Assembly (NCBI RefSeq): GCF_037969765.1
Contig: NZ_CP150207.1
Location: forward strand, 1,164,001-1,228,000
DNA length: 64,000 nucleotides
Source of the DNA: Paenibacillus sp. FSL W8-0186
GTDB lineage: Bacteria; Bacillota; Bacilli; Paenibacillales; Paenibacillaceae
Reading direction: 5' to 3'
Shown here: positions 15,441-24,378 of the stretch, in pieces
Layout of the letters: every line of letters begins with the position of its first letter
Numbering within the stretch: the first letter of the stretch is position 1
The notes under the pieces: generated by a model
The model's database searches: none
Seen by the model: the letters and a program-made list of their open reading frames with translations, nothing else
What the model was told of the DNA's origin: nothing
Program-made: the position numbers and the translations under genes

Positions 15441-16757
15441 ATGCAAAATTCAAGCATTATATTCGAGGTCCCAGAACAGAATGAACTACTTACAGAGCGT
15501 TTCAAAACACATAAAACGCTATTCAACAGAGATGTACTTTATGGAGTATTATCAATTTTCGATGAGGTGGCCAATAAGGGCGATGAAGGAATCAGAAGTA
15601 TGACAACGAAGTATGATGAAGTTGATTTGGATGAGCTGGTTCTTTCAAATGATTATGTTGAAGGATGCATATCTTCGCTGTCGCCGTCATTACGCTCAGC
15701 TGTAGAACAAGCAATTAGAAATGTGCGAGATGCTAATTTAGCTATGTTACCGCAAACGTGGGAAAAGCAAATTAGACCTGGAACAGTAATCGGTGAAAAT
15801 GTGGTTCCCTTAGATTCGGTAGGTATATGGATACCAGCAAGGAAAGGACCATTAATTTCTACTGCAATAATGCTGGTTGTAGCGGCAAAAACAGCAGGTG
15901 TTAAGAAAATCGTTGTGGGTATGCCCCCATTAAAAAATGGACTTGGAGACCAAGGAACGGTAGCGGCGGCAAAGCTTGCGGGAGCGGATCAATTTGTGAT
16001 CGGCAACGGAGTATCAATAATTTCTGGGTTTGCACAAGGTACAAATTCCATTCCAGAAGTTGATGGGATTTATGGACCAGGACCAGGTGGAATTGCGGCG
16101 GCAATGAGTGTAGCAATGACATATGGTAAAAAGAGTGTATTAGGCATCGGTCCAACCGAATGTGTAATATTTGCAGACGAAACTGCCGATCCGCTAAAAA
16201 TAGCTTATGATTTAATCAATGAAGGGGAGCATGGTCCCGATTCTTCTTCTATTCTGGTCACAACTTCTATAAACCTTGCCTGTAAAGTAGAAACTCTCCT
16301 TTGGAAATGTATTGGCGAGGTCGAAGAAAAACGGAGACAATACTTAAATAATGTCTTTGGTTCTAACGGTAAGGGAGCAATCGTTGTTGCATCAGAAATT
16401 GACGAAGCTTTTGATTTTATTAATTGGTTTGCACCAGAACATTTGATGATTGTTTGTGATAAAGAAACTGAGAATCGTGCTTTGACCAGTATAAACAACG
16501 CAGGTGAAATTCTTATCGGCGAATACACACCTTTTTCGGCGGCTAACTACGGGATAGGAATTACAGCAGTATTGCCGACTAACCATTTTGCAAGAGCCTT
16601 TTCTGGTGTAACATCTAAGGATATGGTGAAGTATTCAACAATCGGAAGACTGAGTAAGGATGCTTTACAAGAAATATATCCGATAATTAAAGAGATGGGG
16701 AATTACGAACAATTACCTTGTCACGTAAAAGCGGCTGATATAAGATTGCTTGAATAG
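15441..16757 (+). CDS. hisD: Histidinol dehydrogenase family protein
   Basis: A 438-residue HisD-family NAD-dependent dehydrogenase, standalone, with SD GGAGG. The catalytic Glu-His pair is present (E333, H334 in APEHL). Of the four zinc-ligand positions, two are kept (H264 in EGEHGPD, H428 in PCHVKAAD) and two are changed: Glu261 for the usual Gln and Asn369 for the usual Asp. The GPGN-Y-AK cofactor segment reads GPGPGGIAAAM. These changes suggest an altered metal site or substrate, as in HisD paralogues acting on other alcohols. The His leader upstream argues for a link to histidine. No other his genes are nearby and the gene is AT-rich, consistent with horizontal acquisition. Confidence 0.8.
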   Translation: MQNSSIIFEVPEQNELLTERFKTHKTLFNRDVLYGVLSIFDEVANKGDEGIRSMTTKYDEVDLDELVLSNDYVEGCISSLSPSLRSAVEQAIRNVRDANLAMLPQTWEKQIRPGTVIGENVVPLDSVGIWIPARKGPLISTAIMLVVAAKTAGVKKIVVGMPPLKNGLGDQGTVAAAKLAGADQFVIGNGVSIISGFAQGTNSIPEVDGIYGPGPGGIAAAMSVAMTYGKKSVLGIGPTECVIFADETADPLKIAYDLINEGEHGPDSSSILVTTSINLACKVETLLWKCIGEVEEKRRQYLNNVFGSNGKGAIVVASEIDEAFDFINWFAPEHLMIVCDKETENRALTSINNAGEILIGEYTPFSAANYGIGITAVLPTNHFARAFSGVTSKDMVKYSTIGRLSKDALQEIYPIIKEMGNYEQLPCHVKAADIRLLE

Positions 16758-17111
16758 GTGAATACAGCTACATCGTATTAGGTTATTCTACCATCAGCAC
16801 TCATCCCACGTAGAATCGGTGGCTTTGTTGGTGAGGGATGATACAGATCGCTGAGAGTGCAGTGGAGCGGGTTTGGAGAGTAGTACAGGTGAGAAGAAAA
16901 TGTGAAACAGAGGCGGTAAAATAGTAGAATTGACTGATCGTTGACGAAATCAATAGGTTAGTTTGAATACATTTAACGTTAAGTCCGTTTGCTAAAGGGA
17001 AGGTACACTCCTCGGAAAAATGAGGGGGGTACCTTTTTCTTGTATACTTAAAATATCATGAGGACACGTCCGCTTGATTGGAATGTGAAGAATGCAAGGT
17101 CAATATCATGA
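16758..17111 (+). other. Gap after hisD with one terminator
   Basis: No gene seen. An intrinsic terminator at 17000-17038 (AAGGTAC arms, inner CTC/GAGG, T run) is the only clear signal and could end the hisD transcript about 240 bp after its stop. The stretch around 16850-16900 has a coding-like look but no usable frame. Confidence 0.5.
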
Positions 17112-17213
17112 AATAAGCGCGAACTAAGGTTCAACAGCAGAATTTTTCATGCAGGAGAATTATCTAGGCTAATAGAACTAATTAAGAAAAATGATATACC
17201 TAAAAGAAAATAA
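17112..17213 (+). pseudogene. C-terminal gene fragment
   Basis: A 33-codon open stretch preceded directly by TGA and ending in TAA. It reads NKRELRFNSRIFHAGELSRL and continues to a Lys/Arg-rich end. The helical, charged character and lack of any start codon suggest the surviving C-terminus of a deleted gene. The parent family is not recognised. It lies between hisD and the ATPase remnant, in a zone of rearrangement. Confidence 0.4.
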
Positions 17214-17366
17214 TAAATAAAATATATAGTATAGATGTAACCTATTTGACGCTAACATCAAAGTAAATTAATTTTGCTTCAGTACTGGATAATTTAATGA
17301 TTGTGTAAGTTAATTTTAAAAGTTGATAGGACATTACAAATCCTTACTAGAGGGGAAAGTACGGAT

Positions 17367-17684
17367 ATGAGCAGTTGGAGGACAGTTGATGAATTACGGT
17401 AATATTTTATTGAGAAATACACTAATTCAAAATTAAGCAACGAACTTGAAAAAGCCTGCAGCGAAGAATATGAACTGATGCGAGATTATAATGGTAGACA
17501 AATCTTGGAATTACTTCAAAACGTGGATGATGCATACGGTGATAAAAAAAAAAGTGAAAATCTTGATGGTTACGAAGAAGTAGAGGTCAAGATTACCTAT
17601 AAAGACAACGTTTTGGAAGTTGGTAATACAGGAACTACCTTTACAAAAACTAAAAGTGTAAGCGTTGAGGAACGATCTGCATAG
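17367..17684 (+). pseudogene. Remnant of a sacsin-type GHKL ATPase (defence-like) gene
   Basis: A good SD (AGGGGAAAG) and ATG at 17367 start MSSWRTVDELR, then an in-frame TAA at 17400 interrupts. The same frame continues through YFIEKYTNSKL and the ATPase signature LELLQNVDDAYGD to VLEVGNTGTTFTK. After that it diverges and stops at 17684, far short of a full protein. This N-terminal GHKL fold matches sacsin-like ATPase domains, often fused to DUF3883 and found in defence islands. One nonsense codon and a 3' truncation show it is not functional. Confidence 0.7.
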
Positions 17685-17704
17685 TATTCTTCACTAAAAT
17701 GGGT

Positions 17705-17747
17705 GGAACAGAATAGAGATTCGATTTACTCTATTCTGTTCCTTTTT
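17705..17747 (+). terminator. Rho-independent terminator
   Basis: A 14-bp perfect stem GGAACAGAATAGAG / CTCTATTCTGTTCC (17705-17718, 17729-17742) followed by five T residues. It closes the island-like region; chromosome-like base composition resumes downstream. Confidence 0.9.
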
Positions 17748-17853
17748 CCTCTTCCAAATTAATAACCTTATCCACTATACTTTAAAGCGATATTCGTACA
17801 ATTGACTCGCTTTTGACTCAAGTGCAAGTATTAGGCTTGCAACTCTAGACCGA

Positions 17854-17872
17854 TTGGTTTATTATAAACCAA
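17854..17872. promoter_or_regulatory. Palindromic operator before the DUF1348-TetR operon
   Basis: TTGGTTTAT-T-ATAAACCAA (9-1-9 perfect inverted repeat), 25 bp before the ATG at 17898, in the promoter zone. It is the likely binding site of the TetR-type regulator encoded as second gene. TAGACCG just upstream recalls LmrA/YxaF-type sites. Confidence 0.6.
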
Positions 17873-17897
17873 AGAGTACAGAAATGAGGAGATAAAA

Positions 17898-18359
17898 ATG
17901 AGTTTGCTCGTCCCTCCATTTACACGGGAAACGGCCCTTCAAAAAGTCCGTCAGGCAGAGGACGGCTGGAACAGCCGCGACCCTCAACAGGTATCACTTG
18001 TCTATACAGAAGACAGCCAATGGCGAAACCGCGCGGAATTTCCAGTCGGTCGAGCGGAAATCCAGGCATTTCTTGCTAGGAAATGGGCTAAGGAGCTGGA
18101 CTATCGGCTGATAAAGGAGCTTTGGTCGTTTACCGAAAACCGAATCGCAGTACGGTTTGCCTACGAATGGCACGATGATAGCGGGCATTGGTTTCGATCC
18201 TATGGAAACGAGAATTGGGAGTTTGCCGCAGATGGCTTGATGCAACGCCGGTTTGCGTCGATTAACGATATGCCGATTAGCGAAGCCGATCGGAAATTTC
18301 ATTGGCTGCTCGGCCGGCGCCCCGATGACCATCCGGGTCTTAGTGAGTTGGGCCTGTGA
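17898..18359 (+). CDS. DUF1348 family NTF2-like protein
   Basis: A 153-residue protein of DUF1348, an NTF2-like alpha+beta fold. The segments [28 protein letters not shown] and [21 protein letters not shown] are family-typical. The biochemical role is unknown; NTF2-like folds often bind small hydrophobic ligands. SD GAGGAG precedes the ATG. It overlaps the following TetR gene by GTGA and shares its promoter with a palindromic operator, so it is probably repressed by that regulator. Confidence 0.85.
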   Translation: MSLLVPPFTRETALQKVRQAEDGWNSRDPQQVSLVYTEDSQWRNRAEFPVGRAEIQAFLARKWAKELDYRLIKELWSFTENRIAVRFAYEWHDDSGHWFRSYGNENWEFAADGLMQRRFASINDMPISEADRKFHWLLGRRPDDHPGLSELGL

Positions 18360-18931
18360 CACGTACCGTTTTTGAAAAAGCCGATGTTGTTCCGAGGGTT
18401 GCCGAGGTTTTTCGCGAGCTCGGTTATGAAGGCGCGTCTCTGAGCCAGATTACGGCTCGAACCGGCCTCTCCAAAGGCAGTATTTACCATTTCTTTCCCG
18501 GAGGGAAAGAGGAGATGGCCGCTGAAATACTCGCCCATATTGATGCTTGGTTTGTAAGCCATATTTTTGAGCCGCTTGAAAAGAACGAACCCCTTGCCGC
18601 TATTCAAAAAATGTGGCGAGAGATCGATGCCTATTTTCAATCGGGCCGGCGGGTTTGTCTTGTAGGCGCTTTTGCGCTGGATGAAACAAGGGATCGTTTC
18701 GCGGCAATGGTTCATCAATATTTTAGAAGATGGATGGATAGCTTATGTGGCGCGCTTGTTCGAGCAGGGGCAGACAAGGAAGCCTCCAAAGCGGTATCGG
18801 AGGAAGTGGTTGCCGGTATTCAAGGGGGATTGATTCTCGCCAGAGCGCTCCAAGATGAAGCTATTTTCGAGCGTACGCTTGCAGGTCTTTCCGAACGAGT
18901 GACCCGGTTCCTTAAGACAGCAGTTCCTTAG
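18356..18931 (+). CDS. TetR/AcrR family regulator (LmrA/YxaF-like)
   Basis: A 191-residue TetR-type repressor. The helix-turn-helix is at residues 8-50 ([30 protein letters not shown]). The C-terminal ligand domain resembles the LmrA/YxaF group ([16 protein letters not shown]). Translation starts at GTG overlapping the DUF1348 stop (GTGA), so the genes are coupled. It most likely autoregulates the operon through the palindrome at 17854; the inducer is unknown. Confidence 0.88.
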   Translation: MTRTVFEKADVVPRVAEVFRELGYEGASLSQITARTGLSKGSIYHFFPGGKEEMAAEILAHIDAWFVSHIFEPLEKNEPLAAIQKMWREIDAYFQSGRRVCLVGAFALDETRDRFAAMVHQYFRRWMDSLCGALVRAGADKEASKAVSEEVVAGIQGGLILARALQDEAIFERTLAGLSERVTRFLKTAVP

Positions 18932-18940
18932 TTAGCTATG

Positions 18941-18985
18941 CAAAAGGGGTCCCCGTCATTTTATGACATGGGGGACACCCCTTTG
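18941..18985. terminator. Hairpin after the TetR gene
   Basis: CAAAAGGGGT-CCCC-GTCAT and its complement ATGAC-GGGG-ACCCCTTTG form a long imperfect stem just after the stop. No long T run follows on either strand, so its strength as a terminator is uncertain. Confidence 0.4.
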
Positions 18986-19049
18986 TACCTCTATCAACAG
19001 AGTAGACATATAAAGCTGTTGCTTCACTCCATATCTAAGTAATGGATCG

Positions 19050-19074
19050 GCCTTCCCTTTGGGAAGGCTTTTTT
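19050..19074 (+). terminator. Rho-independent terminator
   Basis: GCCTTCCC-TTT-GGGAAGGC (19050-19068) followed by six T residues. Confidence 0.85.
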
Positions 19075-19211
19075 ATGGTGTGATCCAAATCGAACCTACT
19101 GACAAAAATAATTTACATAACATATTCCTGTACTTAATTTTAAGAAAATGAAACAAGTGTATCATTTTTTGTTGTGATGGGCTTATAACAACAACGAAGG
19201 AGCGTATGATA

Positions 19212-21230
19212 GTGAAAAAAAACTTGCTTAAGCTCGGCTTAGCTGCAACGATGATATGTTCATTCATCACCCCGGCAACTGCACTTGCTGCTGAACCTTT
19301 TCAATTAACCATTCTGCACTTAAATGATCACCATTCCCACTTGGAGAGTCAAACCATTGATCTTAGCTTAAACTATGATGACACCTCGGAAGGAGAAAAG
19401 GTACGCTTACAATTAGGCGGAATGTCTTACATATCCTCATTAATTAACGATAATAAAAATGACCACACCTTATATTTGCAAAGCGGGGAATTGAACGGAA
19501 CCCTATATTACAGCCTCTATCAGGGCGAAGCGGACATCAAGGTGCTAAACGCCTTACAGCCTGATGTTTACATGGTGGGCAATCATGAGTTTGACGAAGG
19601 CGACCAACATCTTGCGGATTTATATGACATGGCAGCATTCCCGATATTATCCGGAAACATTAAACCTACTGTTAAATCCCCTCTCTATGGCAAACTGGAC
19701 AAGCCTTACATGATTAAAGATGTCAAAGGGGAGAAGATAGCCATTATCGGTGTTGTAAAAATAGAAAAAACGAAGGAGTCCTCTCTTGTCAGCGAGGATG
19801 TAGACTTTATTAACGAAATCGAGTTTGTAAAGTCTATGGTTGAAGAAGTACAGGAGCAAAATATTAATAAAATCATCGTACTGAGCCATTTGGGCTATGA
19901 TTTCGACCAAGTTTTGGCAGCTGAAACCAAAGACATCGACTTAATTATTGGCGGGGACACACATAATTTGCTTGATTCCTCAGGTGAAATGAGAGCTCTG
20001 GGCTTGCCGGTGTCCGGTGAATATCCAACGGTTGTTAAAAATGCAGAAGGCAAAGACACTTACATTGTACAAGCATGGGAATACGCAAAGGTGATGGGTA
20101 AAATTGATTTAACCTTTGATGAGCAAGGCGACATCATCAGCGCAGCAGGAAACCCAATTGCTCCGGTCGGCGGCTCATACCAGGTTAACATCGACAACAA
20201 ATGGGTGGATGCGGATGAGACTGCATTAGACAAAATAAAACGGACGATAGCAGCCAGCCATGTTCTCGTAGAGGGCAGTACAGATCCTGTGGTAGAGGGA
20301 ATTATTAATCCTTACCGGGAAGCAATAGAGACCCAAATGAAGTCCGTAATCGGCTCTGTTCAAGACACTCTGTCTAACGATCGGGTCCCTAAACCTTTTA
20401 TAGATGTGAAAGATGCCAATGGAAGCTTTGCAGCACAAGTGGTTGCCGATTCTTTCTTATACAGCATACCGCATGCTGACCTGGCCATTCAAAATGCCGG
20501 CGGTGTAAGGGAAAGCTTTTTGCAGGGTGAAATAACAATGGCAGATGCCTACACCATGCTGCCGTTTTCGAATACCGTTACCACCCTTAAAGTTACCGGC
20601 CAAGAAATAATCGATGTTTTAGATGAAGCTATTCGCTATTCCCAAGGCATTACCCAGTCAACAGGTGCGTTTCCTTATGCATCGCACTTGAGATATGACG
20701 TTTATTTAAATGCAAGCGATGACGTTAAGAGCGTATACAATGTTGAAGTAAAAGATAGAGAAACAGGCGTATGGTCTCCAATAGACATGGATAAGACATA
20801 TGTAGTAGTGACAAACTCCTTCACAGCACTTGGCAAGGACGGCTATGTCACGTTTGAAAAAGCCATTGAAAGAGATCCTAGTGTGAAAGAAGAAACTCAC
20901 CTTCAATATGCCGTACCGCTTGTTGAGTTATTTACAAAGCATCTTAACGGCGGGGAGCTTGTTAAACCGAATGCGGATAGCTACTCCATAAAGTCGGTAA
21001 AGGATTGGCCAACCGAAAAATCGCAAATCATCGAAACGCCTGCCGTCGATACCTCAGTCAAATCTGAACCTGTAAAGACTTATACAGTCGTAAAAGGAGA
21101 TACCCTTTTCCAAATTGCGAAGAAAACGTTACAAGACGGAACACGTTGGAAACAAATTTATGAGTTAAACAAGGATACGATTAAAAATCCTAACTTCATT
21201 TATCTCGGACAAAAAATTGTTCTGCCGTAA
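19212..21230 (+). CDS. Secreted 5'-nucleotidase with C-terminal LysM domain
   Basis: About 672 residues. A signal peptide (KKNLLKLGLAATMICSF to ALAA) is followed by a UshA-type metallophosphoesterase domain with metal motifs LHLNDHHSH, GNHEFDEG, SHLGYD and GGDTHN. The 5'-nucleotidase C-terminal domain spans about 360-580 (NAGGVRESF, LPFSNTV). One LysM peptidoglycan-binding domain (YTVVKGDTLFQIAKK to YLGQKIVLP) closes the protein. It hydrolyses extracellular nucleotides and is probably held to the wall by LysM. GTG 19212 is preferred because AAGGAG is ideally spaced to it and too close to the ATG at 19206. Confidence 0.92.
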   Translation: MKKNLLKLGLAATMICSFITPATALAAEPFQLTILHLNDHHSHLESQTIDLSLNYDDTSEGEKVRLQLGGMSYISSLINDNKNDHTLYLQSGELNGTLYYSLYQGEADIKVLNALQPDVYMVGNHEFDEGDQHLADLYDMAAFPILSGNIKPTVKSPLYGKLDKPYMIKDVKGEKIAIIGVVKIEKTKESSLVSEDVDFINEIEFVKSMVEEVQEQNINKIIVLSHLGYDFDQVLAAETKDIDLIIGGDTHNLLDSSGEMRALGLPVSGEYPTVVKNAEGKDTYIVQAWEYAKVMGKIDLTFDEQGDIISAAGNPIAPVGGSYQVNIDNKWVDADETALDKIKRTIAASHVLVEGSTDPVVEGIINPYREAIETQMKSVIGSVQDTLSNDRVPKPFIDVKDANGSFAAQVVADSFLYSIPHADLAIQNAGGVRESFLQGEITMADAYTMLPFSNTVTTLKVTGQEIIDVLDEAIRYSQGITQSTGAFPYASHLRYDVYLNASDDVKSVYNVEVKDRETGVWSPIDMDKTYVVVTNSFTALGKDGYVTFEKAIERDPSVKEETHLQYAVPLVELFTKHLNGGELVKPNADSYSIKSVKDWPTEKSQIIETPAVDTSVKSEPVKTYTVVKGDTLFQIAKKTLQDGTRWKQIYELNKDTIKNPNFIYLGQKIVLP

Positions 21231-21234
21231 ATAA

Positions 21235-21274
21235 AAAAAGCTGCTTCTCGGTAATTGGAGAAGCAGCTTTTTTT
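21235..21274 (+). terminator. Rho-independent terminator after the nucleotidase
   Basis: AAAGCTGCTTCTC / GAGAAGCAGCTTT with an eight-base loop and a seven-T run. Confidence 0.92.
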
Positions 21275-21349
21275 GTGTTTTGACTAGAAAACCACGTGTA
21301 TTAGTGTAATTTTAAAAAGCTACGGCAATATGTGCTTTTTTGATTGGAT

Positions 21350-22438
21350 TTAATAATGATCAAGAAATACAGGGGTCATGTACCAGTCTTTAGATCCGTA
21401 ATTATTGTCATATATACTTCTTACATCCCTGGTTACTCCATGTTCTAAGAGTAATTTCCTGAAGCGTTGACTTATAAACAGGGGGTGGTAGACGGAGCTT
21501 CCATTGCTAACCCATTCACTTAACAAATATAGGTCATCTGTATGAGTTTTGGTAATGGTTTTGTCAAACAGATAAGGGTAGTTGATTTTTCCTTTTACAT
21601 CACAAACATAACATCTTTCTTTTGGTTCTGATACAAAATAATAATATTTCATATCTGAACTTAAAGGGAGAAGGGTGTTTTCTACAACAAGCTGATATGC
21701 TGGTAAGGAATTCTCTGGTTTGCCTTTATGTATTACTTTCTCAAAATGGAACCCAGATATATTCCACTTTTCCATAAGTTCAGCCATTTTTTCAGAAACT
21801 ACCCAAAACATTCCCTCTATATTAATCATGTAACGATTTTTAAAGTTAGACGTATCTAAAATTAAGCTTGATTCCAATGTCTTAGTTTTTAAACCACAGG
21901 CCTCACAAAAAATATTACTTTTAAGGACTGAATGCTTATTAACTAAATTCGCTTGGGTTGAGTTTCCAGTTGAATATAAATTTAAAAACGGTGCTTTCTC
22001 ATATTCATCGTCATTGTAACTAAATAGAGTTTCTTCACCTATTTCATCAATAGGGAACAGATGAAGTAAACGAAGTCTAATCTCTTCCATTTTCTCAATC
22101 GTGTTTTCTTCCGGGCCAAAAGGGATTGGAATAAGGTATCTTATTTCTGATGAGCGAGCTCCTTTCTCTGGGGAAAAGACCTCAATATCATATTCTCTAA
22201 AAAAATTTTCAATTTGTTTTGTGTAGGAATAATCAATAAAAAATCCGATTTTATTTGTTATTATCATTTTCCTACCAACTCCTTGATGTTTAGGGTGAAG
22301 CATCGAGCCCCACCCTTTATACTTAACTATTTGAACTGTCTGCTTTTTTGCAAACTCATAGAGGAATTCCCATACTTCGTCACCAGTGTCATCCTTACTC
22401 GGTTCTGCGAAAGCAATCATATTAATGGAAGTAAACAC
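21350..22438 (-). CDS. Hypothetical CxxCG protein, probably with a disrupted signal peptide
   Basis: A 362-residue protein with a CEACG motif (near residue 178) and a later CYVC pair that could bind zinc. WVVSEKMAELMEKWNISGFHFE resembles Imm11/DUF1629 or double-CxxCG immunity-type proteins; the family call is tentative. The N-terminus continues upstream in frame as a hydrophobic segment ending IAFAE that looks like a secretion signal. However, an excellent SD and ATG at 22490 are out of frame with it and a TAG interrupts. Removing one A from the ATGAAAA run and reverting the TAG would restore a normal signal peptide. The current start may be GTG 22438, giving a leaderless product. Confidence 0.55.
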   Translation of the reverse strand: MFTSINMIAFAEPSKDDTGDEVWEFLYEFAKKQTVQIVKYKGWGSMLHPKHQGVGRKMIITNKIGFFIDYSYTKQIENFFREYDIEVFSPEKGARSSEIRYLIPIPFGPEENTIEKMEEIRLRLLHLFPIDEIGEETLFSYNDDEYEKAPFLNLYSTGNSTQANLVNKHSVLKSNIFCEACGLKTKTLESSLILDTSNFKNRYMINIEGMFWVVSEKMAELMEKWNISGFHFEKVIHKGKPENSLPAYQLVVENTLLPLSSDMKYYYFVSEPKERCYVCDVKGKINYPYLFDKTITKTHTDDLYLLSEWVSNGSSVYHPLFISQRFRKLLLEHGVTRDVRSIYDNNYGSKDWYMTPVFLDHY

Positions 22439-22490
22439 TAAGGCAAAAGCTAAAAAACGATAAACAATCTAGAATTTATAGAATTTTCAT

Positions 22491-23041
22491 AATGAGATCA
22501 CCTCCTTATTTTGATTTTTTTCTGCTAAATTCCATTTTGTTAACTAGTGATATCTCCATGATCTTATAACAGCTGCTCATTCCCCATAATACAATTCCAT
22601 CCTTCATCCTTTGTAATTACATCATATAACATAATAAATTATAAAAATGTGTAAAATACTTTTAGTCTTTTAGTGCTGAAAATTCGACAATTTTTATAAG
22701 AGTGATTGAGTAGAAATTAAACCTGGAAAGCAGGTTTCTTGGATCTAATTACTAAAGGGAAGCAATTGTAGCGTTTGAGCCGATACATCGCACATATGTG
22801 GAGTGTCTAATATTGATGGTACTGAGTAAAGATAAAAAAGAAAATTGATATTTTATGGAAGTTTATTTATTCTAAAAAAATGAATACACTCAAAAAATGA
22901 ATTAGATAAAGGTCAATCATAGACAGCATGCGAAAATAAAGGAAGAGACTAACAAAACGTTGACCAGACCCAACTTATATTAAAGGGCCATATGTCAGAA
23001 TGATCTTGTATGAATACAACCGTAAGAGAGGTAGATGTATC
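22491..23041. other. AT-rich gap
   Basis: About 550 bp of AT-rich sequence containing only the SD of the minus-strand gene (22494-22505). No ORF, repeat or convincing promoter was seen. Confidence 0.5.
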
Positions 23042-23563
23042 ATGAACTTTGACATGAATGAAGCGATTCAAGTTTTAAAAAGTACCCCAGGTACGTTGAC
23101 TAGTCTTTTAGCCGGCTTGTCTGACAATTGGTTGCATACCAATGAAGGCGAGGAAACTTGGACTCCAATTCAGGTTATCGGACACCTCATAGAAGGTGAG
23201 AAATACAATTGGATACCAAGACTTGAATTGATCATTCAACAAGGGGCTACTGTATCGTTTCCGCCATTTGACAGGTACGCCCATTTAACTAAAGAATCAG
23301 AATCGTCTTTGGATAATAAACTGTCGGAATTTCAGAAACTCAGAATGCAAAACTTAATCCGGTTGCAAGCATTAGTCCATACGGAGGAGCAACTGGAGTT
23401 AAAGGGGAATCACCCTCAATTTGGCACAGTAAAGATAAGAGAATTACTATCAACCTGGGTTGTCCATGATCTTACGCATATGTCGCAAATTCTGCGGATC
23501 ATGGCTAAAAGATACAATCAAGATGTCGGCCCATGGATCGAATTTTTGAGGATACTGAAATAA
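23042..23563 (+). CDS. DinB-family protein
   Basis: A 173-residue DinB/DUF664-type four-helix protein. Metal-ligand histidines are in VIGHLIEGEKYNW (about residue 47) and in VVHDLTHMSQILRIM (about residues 142-146), the usual H...H-x3-H triad. Many family members are metal-dependent thiol transferases, for example with bacillithiol, but the substrate is unknown. The start at 23042 follows GAGAGG; the in-frame ATG at 23000 lacks an SD. Confidence 0.85.
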   Translation: MNFDMNEAIQVLKSTPGTLTSLLAGLSDNWLHTNEGEETWTPIQVIGHLIEGEKYNWIPRLELIIQQGATVSFPPFDRYAHLTKESESSLDNKLSEFQKLRMQNLIRLQALVHTEEQLELKGNHPQFGTVKIRELLSTWVVHDLTHMSQILRIMAKRYNQDVGPWIEFLRILK

Positions 23564-23638
23564 CTCAGCATAGGAAAGAATTTTTATTAAGATAATGAAT
23601 ACTCATCTATTGATCTCTGATTTAAGGGAGTAGAAGCT

Positions 23639-23857
23639 ATGGGAAAAAAACCAATTCGAATAGAATGGAATTACAAAGGAAAGCCCGACTTTTCGTCAGG
23701 GACAGGGGCCTATCCAGCCGAGAAGATACTGGGCCTTGCTTCGGCTTTTGTCATTCCTATATTTCTGCTAATTCAAGCTGTATTTACCTATTCATTGATC
23801 TCCCCTGTCTCAGCCAGGTCAGGATGTTTTGGCGTTGAGTCATCATTGCTTTTTTAA
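23639..23857 (+). CDS. Small hypothetical membrane protein, possibly truncated
   Basis: A 72-residue ORF after AAGGGAG at good spacing. Residues 1-30 are polar (IRIEWNYKGKPDFSSGTG) and 33-57 form one hydrophobic helix. The last dozen residues look random, so the gene may be a truncated remnant of a longer membrane protein. No family recognised. Confidence 0.4.
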   Translation: MGKKPIRIEWNYKGKPDFSSGTGAYPAEKILGLASAFVIPIFLLIQAVFTYSLISPVSARSGCFGVESSLLF

Positions 23858-23886
23858 AAGCGATATGTTATATTCGATACAAATAA

Positions 23887-23900
23887 TTAAACATTTAAAT
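23887..23900 (+). promoter_or_regulatory. Putative ArsR-family operator, copy 1
   Basis: TTAAACATTTAAAT, 25 bp before the ArsR gene. The same 14 bases occur inverted at 24351-24364 before the SDR gene, suggesting that the regulator binds both promoters. Confidence 0.5.
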
Positions 23901-23924
23901 ATTTGATTTTGTGGTGGTGTTGGA

Positions 23925-24293
23925 TTGAAGGAACAAGAGCGAAACCTACTATTGGAAAAGAAGCAGGCACTTCTTCATGAGATTCGTCAGTCTACAGATA
24001 TTTTCAAAGCACTTGCTGATCCCGTAAGGCAAGATATCCTAATGATGTTTATGATAGCTAAACGAATGAATGTCGCACAAGTTGTGGAGCAATCGCATTT
24101 ATCCAGACCGGCAATCTCTCATCATCTAAAAATACTTAAACAAGCAGGCATCCTAGACTCCTTGAAGGAGAAGACGGAAATTTACTACAGTTTAACCCTT
24201 GAGAGCTCGGTTATAGACCAGCTTAAAGCAATCATTCGTGCTGCCGAAGACATATCAAATGACCCTGCTAAAGCGTTTGAAGAACATGCATGA
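23925..24293 (+). CDS. ArsR-family winged-helix regulator
   Basis: A 122-residue ArsR/SmtB-fold protein starting at TTG. The DNA-binding region is IFKALADPVRQDILMMF and LSRPAISHHLKILKQAGIL (about residues 27-83). The metal-binding cysteines of classical ArsR/SmtB are absent, so it is probably not a metal sensor. A shared 14-bp motif precedes it and, inverted, the SDR gene downstream, which is likely its regulon. Confidence 0.87.
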   Translation: MKEQERNLLLEKKQALLHEIRQSTDIFKALADPVRQDILMMFMIAKRMNVAQVVEQSHLSRPAISHHLKILKQAGILDSLKEKTEIYYSLTLESSVIDQLKAIIRAAEDISNDPAKAFEEHA

Positions 24294-24337
24294 CTTTCTC
24301 ACAAAAAATGAAGAAAGTTTTTTTTGCACAAAATGTT

Positions 24338-24364
24338 CAAATGTTTAATCATTTAAATGTTTAA
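24338..24364 (-). promoter_or_regulatory. Putative ArsR-family operator, copy 2
   Basis: Repeated AAATGTTTAA units around 24340-24364; the right part is the exact reverse complement of the 14-bp motif at 23887. It abuts the SD of the SDR gene, a position suited to repression. Confidence 0.5.
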
Positions 24365-24378
24365 TGGAGGTTACACAA

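Noticed and set aside
16850..16910. Displaced rlmCD 3' end as the right attachment site
   Set aside because: A vague resemblance to rlmCD-like terminal codons was noticed, but no direct repeat with 10381-10423 could be shown.
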